Source of the DNA: Gnetum montanum
Lineage: Eukaryota > Streptophyta > Gnetopsida > Gnetales > Gnetaceae
Assembly: GCA_015680685.1 (NCBI GenBank)
Contig: MNCI01028922.1
Location: 613,730 to 677,729 of the forward strand
Length of the DNA: 64,000 nucleotides
Direction of reading: 5' to 3'
In this document: positions 11,843 through 23,064 of the stretch, piece after piece
Layout of the letters: each line of letters begins with the position of its first letter
Numbering within the stretch: position 1 is the first letter of the stretch
The notes under the pieces: generated by a model
What the model saw: the letters and a program-made list of their open reading frames with translations, nothing else
Told to the model about the DNA's origin: nothing
Database searches by the model: none
Translations under genes and position numbers: made by a program

Positions 11843-12780
11843 CTAAATATANTTTTTATCTACTTCAGCCTCTCTTTTAATAAGCAAAGTCATGAAACTT
11901 CTATCTTTATCAGTTTTTTTACTATATCTTTGTACAAATTCGAAAGTTGAGCTTACAATCTTATTTGTAATTCTTGCTGGCAAACCATAGACTAAGTTAT
12001 ATGGTGATGTCCCAATATCTTTCTTGAATCTAATTCGATTTGACCATAATACGAATTGTAGATAATCGATCCAATTTCTTGGGTTTCCATCCATCGATTT
12101 CTTGATATAAGTGATAAGCTTTTTATTGGTGGATTCTGCTAGGCCATTTCCTTGAGGATAATAATTTGATGAGGAAAATAAGAAAATAGATTTTTCAGAT
12201 TCCCATCTGATAAACTTTTCAGATTTGAAGGCGAGACCATTGTCTGACACTAATACTTTGGGTAGACCAAATCTACTTAGAATATGGTCTTCTAGAAACT
12301 TAATCACATCTGATGTTGAACTTCCTCTTAGAGCCTTTGCTTCAGACCATTAGTGAAATAATCAGTAGTTGTGAGGATAAAATTGTGTCTAGCTCTTGAA
12401 GGAGTAATTGTACCGATAAAATCCAAACCCCATTGCTGAAATGATCTATCTACAATCACTAGCTTTAAAGGGGCTCTAGCCCTTTTAATCTTGGGCCCAT
12501 GAATTTGATATTTATAGCATTTTTGAATTTTTGAACTAATGTCTTGATACATGGAAGGCTAGTAATATCCATATCGAAGTATATGTTGCATAGTTGACTT
12601 AGGGGATTCATAAAATAAATTCAAATGATCATGAAATTGTTCCAAAATGAAACTAATTTGATCATTATGAACACATTCCAATAAAACCCCTCGAAAATAT
12701 TTTCTATATAATATACCATCTTTAACAACGAATCTTCGTTCTCTTTTGAAGAAAGCTCTCTTTTCACTTGAAGTTAAATT
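11843..12780 (-). pseudogene. Integrase of element F
   Basis: The domain inserts element DNA into the host chromosome. The minus strand shows the retroviral-type catalytic triad in order: WGLDFIG (first Asp, about 12410), VSDNG (second Asp, about 12240) and GLAESTNKK (Glu, about 12125). GTSPYNLVYG follows the core. The upstream segment with FVVKDGILYRK and a degraded His/Cys region corresponds to the N-terminal zinc-binding part. A frameshift lies between 12307 and 12328, and there is one ambiguous base at 11852. Order after RNase H is standard for Ty3/gypsy. Confidence 0.88.
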
Positions 12781-13300
12781 ATTTGGGATTTTCCTTGTAT
12801 TAAGAAATTTGAGAATTTCATCATACCAATTCTCTTCATGTGTGTCAAGAGTACATACTTCATTTTCTCTAGTCATTAACTTGGCTAGTTCCATTCCCTT
12901 AATTGTCTTGCATATTTCCAATGAAAATATGAAACTTTGCAAATTTATAAGCCATTTTCGTCTTTTTAATCCAATCTCATTTTGGGCTAGGAATCGCTTG
13001 ACTGCAGGTTCAATTAACATAATGTGGACTAATGAACTTTCCAAATAATATTTAAAATGTTGTAGTGCTTTGACGACTGCGAAAGCTTGTTTCTCTAAGT
13101 CTGAATAATTTAATTTTGAACCTTTCAATTAATATCCAAAAAATCCAATTGGTTCATCTTGATCTTCATCATCTTTTTGTGTTAAAATAGTAGCAATAGA
13201 ATCATTTGAAGTAAAAGAATATAACCAAAAATCCTCTTTTGGCTTAGGCTTCACCAAATATGGAGCTGCTTGTATAGCATTCTTTATTTCTGATAAAGCT
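12781..13300 (-). pseudogene. RNase H of element F (classical position)
   Basis: This is the RNase H directly after RT, which removes RNA from the RNA-DNA hybrid. The minus strand contains WLYSFTSNDSIATIL (the position of the first catalytic Asp region) and DLEKQAFAVVKALQHFKYYL with the conserved Glu. One in-frame TAA lies near 13129. It joins the RT thumb/connection upstream and the integrase leader downstream in the same frame. Confidence 0.82.
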
Positions 13301-13884
13301 CTCTCTGATTCTGGTGTTTTCTCTACTTGAACATCCTTTTTTAGCATATGCATCAAAGGTTTGGTAATTTCAGTAAATTTGGGAATGAACTTTTTCACAA
13401 AGTTTATCTTTCCAAAGAAAGATCTAAGGGATTTCTTACTTGTGGGATGCTCAATATTTTGTACTGCTTGGATTCGGGAATTGTCTATGGCAATTCCTTC
13501 TTGACATATCACATGGCCTAATAAACTTCTGGATTTAACCCTGAAGATACACTTCTTAGGATTTAATGAAATACCAAACTCATGAAATCTATTAAAAACT
13601 TACTGGAGATGATCAATATGATCTTCTTTTTTCTGAGAATATTATAATACCATCCAAATAAACCACCACGAATTTTCCTAATAAATCCTTAAATGCTAAA
13701 TCCATTGCTCTTTGAAAAGTAGTTGCAGCATTTGACAATCCAAATGGCATTCTTTGGTAAGCGAAGGTTCCCCATTTGGTGATAAATGTTGTTTTGAATC
13801 TATCATTCTTATCTACCATGATTTGATTATAACCTGAGAACCCATCTAAGAAAGAATAAACTTGACAACTTGAGACTTTAATCA
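13301..13884 (-). pseudogene. Reverse transcriptase of element F, N-terminal half in gap
   Basis: Visible motifs are YSFLDGFSGYNQI, TTFITKWGTFAYQRMPFGL and VVVYLDGIIIFS. The catalytic YxDD motif is YLDG here, so the second Asp is lost. A frameshift falls in an A-rich run just after this motif (about 13635). The downstream part SLRSFFGKINFVKKFIPKF is typical of Ty3/gypsy RT. The first part of RT, if present, lies in the run of N at 13885-14425. Confidence 0.85.
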
Positions 13885-14425
13885 NNNNNNNNNNNNNNNN
13901 NNNNNNNNNNNNNNNNNNNNNNNNNNNNNNNNNNNNNNNNNNNNNNNNNNNNNNNNNNNNNNNNNNNNNNNNNNNNNNNNNNNNNNNNNNNNNNNNNNNN
14001 NNNNNNNNNNNNNNNNNNNNNNNNNNNNNNNNNNNNNNNNNNNNNNNNNNNNNNNNNNNNNNNNNNNNNNNNNNNNNNNNNNNNNNNNNNNNNNNNNNNN
14101 NNNNNNNNNNNNNNNNNNNNNNNNNNNNNNNNNNNNNNNNNNNNNNNNNNNNNNNNNNNNNNNNNNNNNNNNNNNNNNNNNNNNNNNNNNNNNNNNNNNN
14201 NNNNNNNNNNNNNNNNNNNNNNNNNNNNNNNNNNNNNNNNNNNNNNNNNNNNNNNNNNNNNNNNNNNNNNNNNNNNNNNNNNNNNNNNNNNNNNNNNNNN
14301 NNNNNNNNNNNNNNNNNNNNNNNNNNNNNNNNNNNNNNNNNNNNNNNNNNNNNNNNNNNNNNNNNNNNNNNNNNNNNNNNNNNNNNNNNNNNNNNNNNNN
14401 NNNNNNNNNNNNNNNNNNNNNNNNN
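13885..14425. other. Assembly gap (541 N)
   Basis: A run of N inside the pol region of element F. Its length may be an estimate, so frame across it cannot be judged. It separates the upstream RNase H-like domain from RT. Confidence 1.
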
Positions 14426-14775
14426 TTTATATGCTCTATTCGGCAATGTTGAAACTGGTCTAACATCTTACAAGAAAGTTGCTTATAAGGTCTTAAGAAT
14501 GAAATCTTTATAACACAGTTACCCTTTACTTGTTCACAAACTAATCTTGAGTCTCCTTTTATAGTGATTACTCTGATCTTTTTGTCTAGAGCTATTCTCA
14601 TACCAATACATAAAGCTTCATACTTAGCCTTATTGTTAGTACAAGGGAAAGATAGATGAACTACTTTGAGTATTTTATGTGAATCATTCCTTAAAATAAC
14701 TATAATAACTCCTGCACCTTTTGAATTACATGAACCATCAAAGTATAACTCCCATTTATCCTCATTTTTTATTGT
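14426..14775 (-). pseudogene. Second RNase H-like domain upstream of RT in element F
   Basis: The minus strand encodes WELYFDGSCNSKGAGVII, then NNKAKYEALCIGMRIAL, then ITIKGDSRLVCEQVKG. These are the signature blocks of the archaeal/plant-type RNase H found as a second RNase H in Tat-lineage elements: the first Asp in FDGS, the usual NNKAEYEAL Glu replaced by Lys, and the Asp in GDSRL. It follows protease directly, one frame off, and precedes RT. In element B of this window, and in Tat elements generally, this domain follows the classical RNase H. The rest of the domain is lost in the gap. Confidence 0.82.
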
Positions 14776-15257
14776 TCTTTTTCAGGACTATAACTTTCTT
14801 GGAGTGTACAAATTTTGTTTTCAACCCCTCCTTTTTCAACCATTTCACTTTTTCTATTTGAAGTAATGTTATCTATCATTAAAGGTTTTCTATAGATATA
14901 TATCTGATTTGGTTCTCCTTTCCAAGGTAACCACATGTGAGAATAATCTGTTGATATGTAACCTAAGAAATTCTTGCTCCAACTTCTACTCAATAAGAGA
15001 CTATGAAAATCTGGTATATCTGCCACTTGAATAGTCACTCTACTTCTAATGCAGGGTTCAGAAGCAATTTCCAATAGAACATTTGGTAATTGACCCACAA
15101 TCTTCACTCTACTTTTATCTACTTGAACGATCTTTTTATTTGATTTTTCGGGAATCAAACCAAGTTTCTTACATATAGACAATGACATTATAGTAGATGT
15201 AGCTCTAGAATCAACCAAACAATTGTGTAAGTATTTATCCTTTAATTTCATTGTCAA
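14769..15257 (-). pseudogene. Protease of element F
   Basis: Retropepsin-like aspartic protease that matures the polyprotein. CLVDSRATSTIMS matches the DSGA active-site region with Gly changed to Arg. The ORF (162 codons) is in the same frame as the gag ORFs at 15642-16109 and 16272-16871, so gag and protease form one reading frame broken by stops. The frame ends at a TAA near 14769, just after an A-run, and the RNase H-like domain continues one frame over. Confidence 0.82.
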
Positions 15258-16871
15258 AAGGAAACGAGGAGCTTCCTTATCATACGAGGTCTTTAATTTC
15301 TCATCATTGTTAGATACATAACTTAACTCTAATTCTCTAACTCTCCTTTTACCTTTAATGAACTCTAAAGCCTTTCTTTACTGATCTCTTATTTGAAGCA
15401 ACTGATAAAAGCTAATATTGGTCTTGACATGTTTAAGGTCTTCAATCAAATCATACTCTCCATCACCAATAAAGCTTGGTTTCTTTATCCATTTATTAAA
15501 AGACTGATTTGGAGTGCTTTAATCTACCTGATTGTCTTTACCTTTATTCTTATCTCTTCTATTGGGCTCAAAATATTTTCTCTTAGTAGATGGATTAGTA
15601 ATAACATTTGGGGGTCTAGAAGTAGTTAGTCTTTCCTTAGATCAAAGACTATATCCATTTTCCTCATTGTTATTGCATTCTTCATCTGAAGACATATCTT
15701 CTTCAGAACTTAATAGAGAAGAAGTATCGCTAGATCCATTACTAGAAGATTTACTTGCATAATGAACACTCGATAACTCATTATCAGATTCAATATCAAG
15801 AAAGTTGGACATAATAAGATCACTTTCATCCTCATCTTCTACTAACTTAGTGTCTTGATGTTTATGCTTTCTATTTTTCCTTTCTTCCTTGATATTAACT
15901 CTTGCCAAAGCTTTTTCAAGCTTCACTATTTTGTTAGACATATCTCTCATTAATTGTCCTTTTTCAGATCCTACTCTTTCATGTTCTTGCTCTATCTTAA
16001 CATGAGATGGACCTGGTAAAGCTTTAAATTGAGAAAAATCTTGCATAGGAATCATAACTCTTTCTTCTCTTTTTTGAATTGCAATATTTTCTTCAGGATT
16101 CAAGTTCAACTATTTTTCTAACTGTATAGCTTCACTAAAGTAGTCATTTAGTGTAGTTAAGTTTGGAGTTCTCCTTAACCAAATTGAAATGTTGGGGTTG
16201 ATAGCCTTAAGATAAGTTTCTTTAAGCATTTCTTCTGATGGTCTATATTGTCTTTGAAAGAGTCCACAAATTCATTGAAACTTGATGTTAAAATGTATAA
16301 TTGACTCTTTAACTCCTTGCTTAGCTTGTACTAGTCCACAGTATAGTTTTTGTTGATCTAATTGATTACCAAATTGGGCTAAGAAAAGATTCTTCATGTC
16401 ATCCCAACTTGCAATACTATTACTTGGTAAGTTCGAATACCAAATCTGAGCCATATCCTTTAGATTTGATACAAACAACCTACAAGCTTGATCTTGATGT
16501 TGAATATTTGCATGAGCTAAAGCTAACTCAAACATGTGAATATATTCTTCGGCTAAATAAGCTTTTCCAAGAATGAAAGGCTCAGGAAAATATTTGTAAA
16601 CTACCGTAGGACTATCATTATAATTTTGAAATCCTAATGGTATAACTCTTTGCCAAGGATTTACCATCCTATTCCTTTGAATAGTTGAACTCTTAGAATT
16701 TCTAGATCTTCTCTTATGAATCGATAAACCAGATATGATGGGTGATCTTCTTGATCTTCTAGTTTTCACTTCACTACTTGTTCCCAATTCAAAATCTTTC
16801 TTTTGTTCTTCTTCTGATGAAGAATCAGTCTTAGAATCTAGAATATCTTTTGAAACTTTCCAAACTATCAA
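15258..16871 (-). pseudogene. Gag of element F
   Basis: The start at 16871 is about 130 bp inside the primer site. The capsid core shows FVSNLKDMAQIWYSNLPSNS and WDDMKNLFLAQFGNQ, the usual Ty3/gypsy gag pattern. The C-terminal third is charged and Ser/Asp/Glu-rich (15642-15900). I see no clear zinc knuckle. Three or more in-frame stops interrupt it (near 16272, 16110 and 15641). Gag would form the virus-like particle that packages element RNA. Confidence 0.85.
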
Positions 16872-16984
16872 TCTTCTTGGTCATGAACTGAAAATAGTAT
16901 CTAATTTCTTAAGCCTTTCGAGTAACAAATAATTGTTTATGTCCTACAATTATAGGGCTTATGAACCTAGAGGTTGAATTTTCA

Positions 16985-17002
16985 GCCCTCCTTCTAGTTC
17001 CA
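16985..17002 (-). other. Primer binding site of element F
   Basis: GCCCTCCTTCTAGTTCCA on the plus strand, seven bases from the LTR start at 17010. The minus strand reads TGGAACTAGAAGGAGGGC. Its body CCCTCCTTCTAG is identical to that of elements B and G, so the same tRNA, or a close one, primes several families here. I cannot name the tRNA with confidence. Confidence 0.8.
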
Positions 17003-18248
17003 AAAGAACTGTTGGCGATCGTTTGGGACGCAATCGCCAACGAGTGTCCTCGAATAGGATTTAGGTGCTTGTTGGTCTCTGGCAACACCAAGGCCCAGAT
17101 ACCTCCAAATAGACTCATTAGTTAATGTGAGTATGTGTGTGTGCTATTTCGGTGTGCGGTTGTGAAAAATGAAATGATTGCATTGTGTGTAAACTACAAA
17201 TGAATTATCTTAAAGAGATTCAGCCGACTTTGTCAAGTACTATGAGTTGTTGAGGGTTTCTATTTTGTTCAATTGCCTAGTCTACGTAGTCCTTATAATA
17301 CCTACTTGTAACAAATAAAATTTTGTAAAAACATTTGAACACAACTCTGCGAATCTACTTCTAATTTTCCCCAGAGAAAGAGATAGTTTCACAAGAAAAC
17401 TAGAAATAGAGCAAGATTCAATGGAAATAGACAGAAAAGAAAGTAGATTTGTGTAGACCTCAAATATTTAAATAAGGTAAAATGATACAAGTAAACACTT
17501 CACAATAAAGCTATCCCAAATTCAACATCTATAAATTGTTCTAACTTCTAAGGCTCAAATAAGCAATTTCTTCAAGACAATCCTATTATGCTACCAAAAA
17601 ATTTCTGCGTAAACTATCATGTACGAGACTCCATTTTGGCTAGATAATGGACATCAACAATTGCATTGAATAAAACCTTCAAAAGACTTGACAATTTCTG
17701 ATTGAAATACCACAGAGATTCACTTTAAAGATAAAATAAAGCTATTCTAGTCCCATCAAAATACCAAATATTTTCTGAACCCTCTTGACTATTGAATCGT
17801 TCAACAGCATGACTACAAGTAGAGGCTCTCTTACAACAATCCCAATAGCAGTTCTTATACGTTGTAAAATAATCAAATTTACTACTAAAATTATCTTAAG
17901 GCTTCCAAACACAAGTGCTTCTATGGCAAAATTTAATAGAAATTTCTATCATGCAACAAGAACAATAACAATAATCTAAAAATCCCAAAATTACTTGCCA
18001 AGGATGATACTATCTAAACCACTAGCTAAACAATTTAAACAAAATAAAAAACAATAAGAATAACTCATAGGACTATGACAAAGAGGCTAAAATCTTTTCT
18101 TTAGCAAGTCATCTTACAAGCAATCTTTCACAATTTCTCCTTTACAAGCTCTTCCCAGGACCCAAAGTGTGTTTCCAAGTGAGAGCCCCAAGTCCTTAAA
18201 AGTGTGTTGTCTTCCCCTTGAGATCCCCCTTTCTTCTTATCCTTGAAA

Positions 18249-18260
18249 CCTTTTTATAGG
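18249..18260 (-). promoter_or_regulatory. LTR TATA box
   Basis: The minus strand reads CCTATAAAAAGG. It is conserved at the same place in the other family F LTRs (920-930, 5014-5025, and 59342-59353 on the plus strand), so it likely sets the start of element RNA. Confidence 0.7.
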
Positions 18261-18599
18261 GTTTAAATGGTAGTTACATCCAAAATATCTTTGCTAACTT
18301 CTCTCCTAAGTAACTTGCCCAACAAGTTAGGAAGTATTAACTTAGGAAGTTAGGAAGTTAGGAGAAATATTGCAAATATTGCTTTTGTGAATAATAAAAA
18401 ATAAATCTAATAGCTCCATATGAATTTTATTTGCATTTTTATTTGTTTATAATTTTTAAGTTTTGAATACTATTTAAGCCTTGGTTTATGAACAAGGTGA
18501 TGGTAAAAAGATAATACAATATCCACCTTGGTGTAGACATTGGTGGTAGCAGTAGCCAATCCGTATAAACTTATATTAATAAATTATCTACATTTGCAC

Positions 18600-19110
18600 C
18601 TATGTAAAAGTGGCTAGAAATAGAAATTTAAATCCAAAATATGAGGTCTGAATGTGAAGGCACCAGGCCTGGAACGGCAACAAATATTTCCAAATTATCC
18701 TGCCCTGCCAAAAATCGTTATCAACCGCCACCACAAAAGAAGGCTTTTCCACTGCATCTGACATCATTGTTGTGTAGTGTTCAGTTTTTGGAGAACCAAC
18801 GGTGTGGGCGCATCTGCAATCACTATCTGTCTCTAGCAGAGAATAGCCACCTTCCTTGTCCTTGGGAGTGCTTAGTATTTTCTGCATATTATCACCCACC
18901 ATCGCAGACACAGGTGCAGGCACTGTAGAGGAGATAATCTGGACCTTTGGCTTGGTTTCCCGCACTACTGATCCACACAGCATGGCTACCAATGCAGCAC
19001 TTAAAGCATTGAAATACCAGCAACACAACAATGTTCACAGCATCGGTGATGTTGCCGCCATGCGTCATTATCCACAACACAATTACCGCCGCGTACTGCT
19101 TAACAATGAT
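18600..19110 (-). pseudogene. U3 ORF of element F, minus strand
   Basis: A 143-codon ORF (18600-19031) lies in U3 upstream of the TATA box, in the sense direction. It includes the MSDA/DNDFWQ module shared with the truncated LTR at 1-2449, preceded by STVPAPVSAMVGDNMQKIL. No family is recognised. It could be transduced host sequence. Confidence 0.35.
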
Positions 19111-19118
19111 ACCCTTTC

Positions 19119-19739
19119 TTGAAACCTACTCGCACATCTGTTACCGAGTGTTGCATCCACTGCCTGTGTTTTAGCACTGTTTTGCTATTGGATGTTGCTG
19201 CAACCTGTTACTCCACAAAACCTATTAAACCGCCTACTGTTACATGCCTTGGCCATGAAACTAGGGTTCATGAATGTTATGGTTACAGATTCATCGTTTA
19301 TCAGTATGTCAAAATAGAGAAACTGAACCTTACGTGGGAAGCATTTAAAAAAATTTCCAAGTGAAATATGAGGTTATCTTGGTGGTTCCTAGCATTTTTT
19401 ACCGGCAAGCATAGCTTTCATAGTTTCACTTTTGGTTACTGTATTGATAAGAACTACAACACCGCTTTCAGAATAAGCATACCATCTTTCCAGCTTCCAA
19501 AAAACATTTCCCCAATGCCTGAACTATGCAACATTATAATACAAGATGTGCCTCTGTTCCTAAGATTATTTATCATGGTACATAGCCTCTATCTCTGTTC
19601 ATTGGTTTCAATTGAATCTGGCCTAGCCTGTATGAAAATCAGGACCGATCCTATCTCCATTAATATTTATCATCAATATGCTTGTGTGACCAAGCCATGT
19701 ATATTTCCACATCCACCACCACCACTGAACCATATTTGA
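19119..19739 (+). pseudogene. U3 ORF of element F, plus strand
   Basis: One plus-strand frame is open from 19119 to 19739 except for a TGA near 19362. It contains ECYGYRFIVYQYVKIEKLNL and GYCIDKNYNTAFRISIPSFQ. The partner LTR keeps the first half (10015-10338). It overlaps none of the element's sense ORFs. I do not recognise it; it may be captured sequence in reverse orientation or a chance open frame. Confidence 0.3.
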
Positions 19740-19976
19740 GCTCATAAACTAGTTGAATTAAACCCTTTCTAAATGTCCTTCCAATAAGCATCGCATAAAT
19801 ATGCCGAAATATTGCACTCTTTGGTCGATGTATAAGGTAAAAAAAATATGTGTTTCATCACCGTATGACTTGTATGAATCTTTAGTAAATTTAGGCATAT
19901 ATTTTTTATTCTCTTTCTATTTATTTTTAAAATAGACTAAAACTCCTATTCCATGAAATGGCCAAATGTGCCAACA

Positions 19977-21922
19977 GGTACGTTCTCTACATCTGATGAT
20001 AAGTTGGTTAACGCATTAATCTCAATTGAGAAGTTGGGATCCTATCTAAGCTTAGGTATTGAAAAATAACAAAACATAAATGAAAATAATAAATAACTAA
20101 GTAACCAAGATAAAACAAGCAACAAAATAACTAAAAACTATAAAGTGCAAGATAAACTAAGTACTTACCATATTGGGAGCAACCTAGTGGAACTGACCAA
20201 TCATGTACTTAGCTATCCCCTACATGAAATCCCTCTTATCAGGAGTGTCCACCCATGGATTCATGTGAAACATGGAGGTGGAGGCCATGGGCTAAGGCTT
20301 AATAGATCAGGCAAGCATAACAACCAATAAACAATTAAGACCAAGCTTAAACTTAAACAACAAAACTCAAACACATGAAACAAAGGCATACATACTTGGA
20401 GCATCATTTTAGATGATGAGAAGCAGTTCACCTAGTTGTGAAGGATTGATTATGATCTCAGTCATCCAATGGAACATTGGATAACCCCTCATCCTTATGG
20501 CATTAAGGAGCTCCTCCTCTAGGCACTTTTTCTTCACCTTTGCTATTTTTGCTTGGGCTGCTAACTCTTGTTTTTTGCCTAAAAGATCAACAAGAGAAAA
20601 ACATAATATCACTTAGAATATCTTATGTAAAACATAATAAAAATATAACCCTTTAATGAAAAATGTAAGAATGTAAAGTAATTAAAATAAATTAAATGAT
20701 ACAATTAAAATAAATTAAATCATACTTGTAACCAAGTTGCATGCTGGGCCAAGTCTCACCACAAACCTCTTCTTGGAGGGTTGCTCGATAACTAGTGCTT
20801 CCTCCTCAACCATGGGCTTCTTTACTTTATCTCTAGCTGCACCTTCAAATTCAACTTACAATGTCTTGGTCCAATCTGCATCTCCATGCTCAACCTAGGG
20901 CTCAATCCCCATACTATTAAGGGAAATACAATGCCTATCACTAAGCTCCCTAGTGAGAACAGACAATGACTCCCCAACATCCTTTGGCTAGTTTTGAGCC
21001 TACATATTGGGAAAAACATGTTTAACCCATGGATTGAAGAGTTTGGAATGGATATTGACTTATCAATTTTCATCCTTCCTTAGCACTAGAAATTTTGGTA
21101 ACCTCCTCAGATATTCTGCAAAGAATACATAATGCAAGTGGCATTTTGTTGTGAGGTTGTCATGGAGCTTGAGGATTTCACTGTGTAGCCAAGAAACCAA
21201 GTGACCAACCCAGTTGAATTGAGCACCCTTCAAAACGACCTTCCTCATGATCCATGCTTGATCAATAGCCATGATCTTGCCTTGTGATTGTGGCCTGGGA
21301 AACCCTTAGGAGTGGAACAAGGGATATGCCTTTCTAGCTTCTTAAACCTTGGATTGTCTAGAAGACAACCCCTTATGACCATATCAAGTGCCCAACCACT
21401 CCTCCAACTCATCTCGATGTTCCACCTCTTTACTTTCCTTAGTAACAATCTTTAGGCCTTCGTGAGGAATGCCAAAAAGGTTACTAAAGGTCAAGTCATT
21501 AATGGCTAGTGTGATGGGCACACCATGAACCTAGGTTATTAACTTCTTAACTCCTTGGTCAAAAGAGTCAATGATGTTCACCATCTTGGGGGTAGGGATA
21601 GTAAGGCTTGGGGTCATGAATAGGTTAAGAAAACCTATGTCAATGATGTTTACTTGGATTTGTTTGGATGCCCTGATAGCTAACCATTGCTATGCCAAAT
21701 CCACCTCCCCATACTTGACGATCAAAATCTCCTCAAAGCATCCTAAAATCACAAGTGTGATGGTGTATGATGAGTGACGAGGTACCCCTACACTCAACCA
21801 TACGAAATGAGTGTAGCACATGCGATCCAGTCGAACTTCACAAACTAAGTTCCTACATGCCCCATGGAACACTTGGGGATAATCATTCGTTGTCTTCCCA
21901 GACTTACTTGTAGTTGTCACGG
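19977..21922 (-). pseudogene. 5' and middle exons of conserved antisense gene, copy C
   Basis: Continues copy C on the right of element F. Going down the minus strand: LVILGCFEEILIVKYGEVD (about 21720), IDSFDQGV (about 21570), EEWLG (about 21400), QAWIMRKVVLKGAQFNW (about 21240), a KKPMVEEEALV region (about 20810), an intron with GTATG donor and TTTTAG acceptor (20579-20725), an exon with CLEEELLNAIRMRG, then NPWVDTPDK (about 20250). Every block has a partner in copies A and B. Stops occur in most blocks. The gene's start is missing because an LTR (21923-22799) has inserted at its upstream side. The protein is unknown; short coiled-coil-like stretches suggest a structural or nucleic-acid-associated role, but this is guesswork. 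Confidence 0.72.
20579..20725 (-). other. Intron of gene copy C
   Basis: The minus strand reads ACAA|GTATGATTT at the donor and CTTTTAG|GCAAAA at the acceptor, 147 bp. It falls at the same point in the protein as introns at 31823-31920 (copy A) and 51367-51464 (copy B). Confidence 0.65.
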
Positions 21923-22799
21923 TGTATGGTTAAGATAGTCCAAGGTATATGATTTTTATAGTCTTTTATGTTTTATGTCTCATATGCTAACAAGGTGAAG
22001 GGTTGAGAAACTAAGTACTAATTCTAACTAATGACTACGTCTAAATTAACCTAGTGTCAGCATCCATTCCCACTTACCGTACACACCCTAAACCGATGTA
22101 ACCATGGCTACCAAACACTAATCGTTGCTGGGATCACCACACGTAACACACGTGCTCGAAGTGGTTGTACTGAGGCACTTAACTAGGAGGAAAGAATTGA
22201 GAAAGCTAATCTAGACTAAGTGTGATGAGCAGCCAATTCCTTGACTAACCATACACATCTGGGACTACCACTAGGATTACCAGGCGTAGATCTTGGATAT
22301 GCCACTAGGTTACCAAGTAGTCACACTAGATGCTCGTAATCAAGTCGTACTCATACCACATGCGATGAGCAGCCGATTCCTTGACTATCCATACACATCC
22401 TTAGATCCTCGTAATCAAGTCATACTCATACCGCATTCTAGGAGTTTAAAGATGAGAGAAAAAATAATAAATAAAATCCTATTCAATGCATTGCAAGGTT
22501 TATCCAGGAAGTTCGTATTTATTGCCGTACACAACTTGTGTTTAGGTACAATGTTGCTTGAATAAAGATCTGTTCACTTTAGGACTCCTACTGCAGGCAC
22601 ATGGAAATTATTCTATCTCTGGAGTGATCAAATTGCTAGAGTTTCCCTACTTCTAACTCAGGATGGGGAAATAAGGGAGAGCTTCCTCTTATTTATAGAT
22701 ATGACGGTGGACTGTGATATTGCATACGCAATATCGCAGGGGACGACGCGATATTGCAACGGTCATGTTATCGTGGCTCATGCGAATCATGTCTCATCA
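21923..22799 (-). mobile_element. LTR of element H (3' LTR)
   Basis: On the minus strand this starts TGATGAGACATG, is preceded by a purine-rich AATGGGGGTA, and ends ACCATACA: a plausible 877-bp LTR. A TATA-like TATCTATAAATAA is on the minus strand at 22689-22701. It contains an internal ~42-bp repeat (ATGAGCAGCC near 22221 and 22365). Only one copy is in view and the partner LTR was not found, so the boundaries rest on the terminal dinucleotides and the purine tract. Confidence 0.55.
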
Positions 22800-23064
22800 T
22801 ACCCCCATTACTGAATGAAAACTCATCCTCGAGTTCCTTACAATAATATTGGGAAGGTATGGAATTATTGAGGGGAATGGAACTAATGGGATGACATGTG
22901 AATGGATCATCATTNGTGCTGGAAGAAGGTATGCGAGGAGCAAGATCAATGATGCACTTACCGATGGACAATGGAAGGCACAATCTTGGAGTTGGTAGCA
23001 ACAACACTTCTTTCTCTCTCTCTTTCTTTCTCANATATATTAGCAAGGGTAAATTAATCATCAT
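22800..23064 (-). pseudogene. Possible C-terminal end of element H polyprotein
   Basis: The minus strand is open for 98 codons across two ambiguous bases (22915, 23034). It ends KELEDEFSFSNGGMMR just before the purine tract. LED...GG endings are common at the C-terminus of Ty3/gypsy polyproteins, where pol runs up to the 3' LTR. No catalytic domain is visible, so the call rests on position and the short ending. Confidence 0.35.

Larger units (their letters stand above)
3775..19976 (-). mobile_element. Complete family F Ty3/gypsy LTR retrotransposon
   Basis: Two LTRs (3775-10837 and 17010-19976) with TGTTGGC...GCCAACA ends flank an internal region coding on the minus strand. GGTAC is present immediately outside both ends (3770-3774 and 19977-19981), as expected for a 5-bp target duplication. 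The primer site lies next to the upper LTR and the polypurine tract next to the lower one, which fixes the orientation. Minus-strand order is gag, protease, RNase H-like domain, (gap), RT, RNase H, integrase, extra ORF. By eye the LTRs differ at roughly one in ten positions over the first 200 bases, so it is not recent. It interrupts gene copy C, and element G interrupts its lower LTR. Confidence 0.95.
17010..19976 (-). repeat. 5' LTR of element F
   Basis: 2,967 bp with TGTTGGC...GCCAACA ends, and the reference copy for this family in the window. In coding orientation it has about 1.7 kb of U3, a TATA box at 18249-18260, and about 1.25 kb of R and U5. The U5 end carries a perfect 9-bp inverted repeat (17011-17019 with 17033-17041). 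Confidence 0.95.

Noticed and set aside
16985-17002. A tRNA gene piece
   Set aside because: Only the 3'-end-like 18 bases are present beside each LTR; no cloverleaf can be formed. It is a primer binding site.
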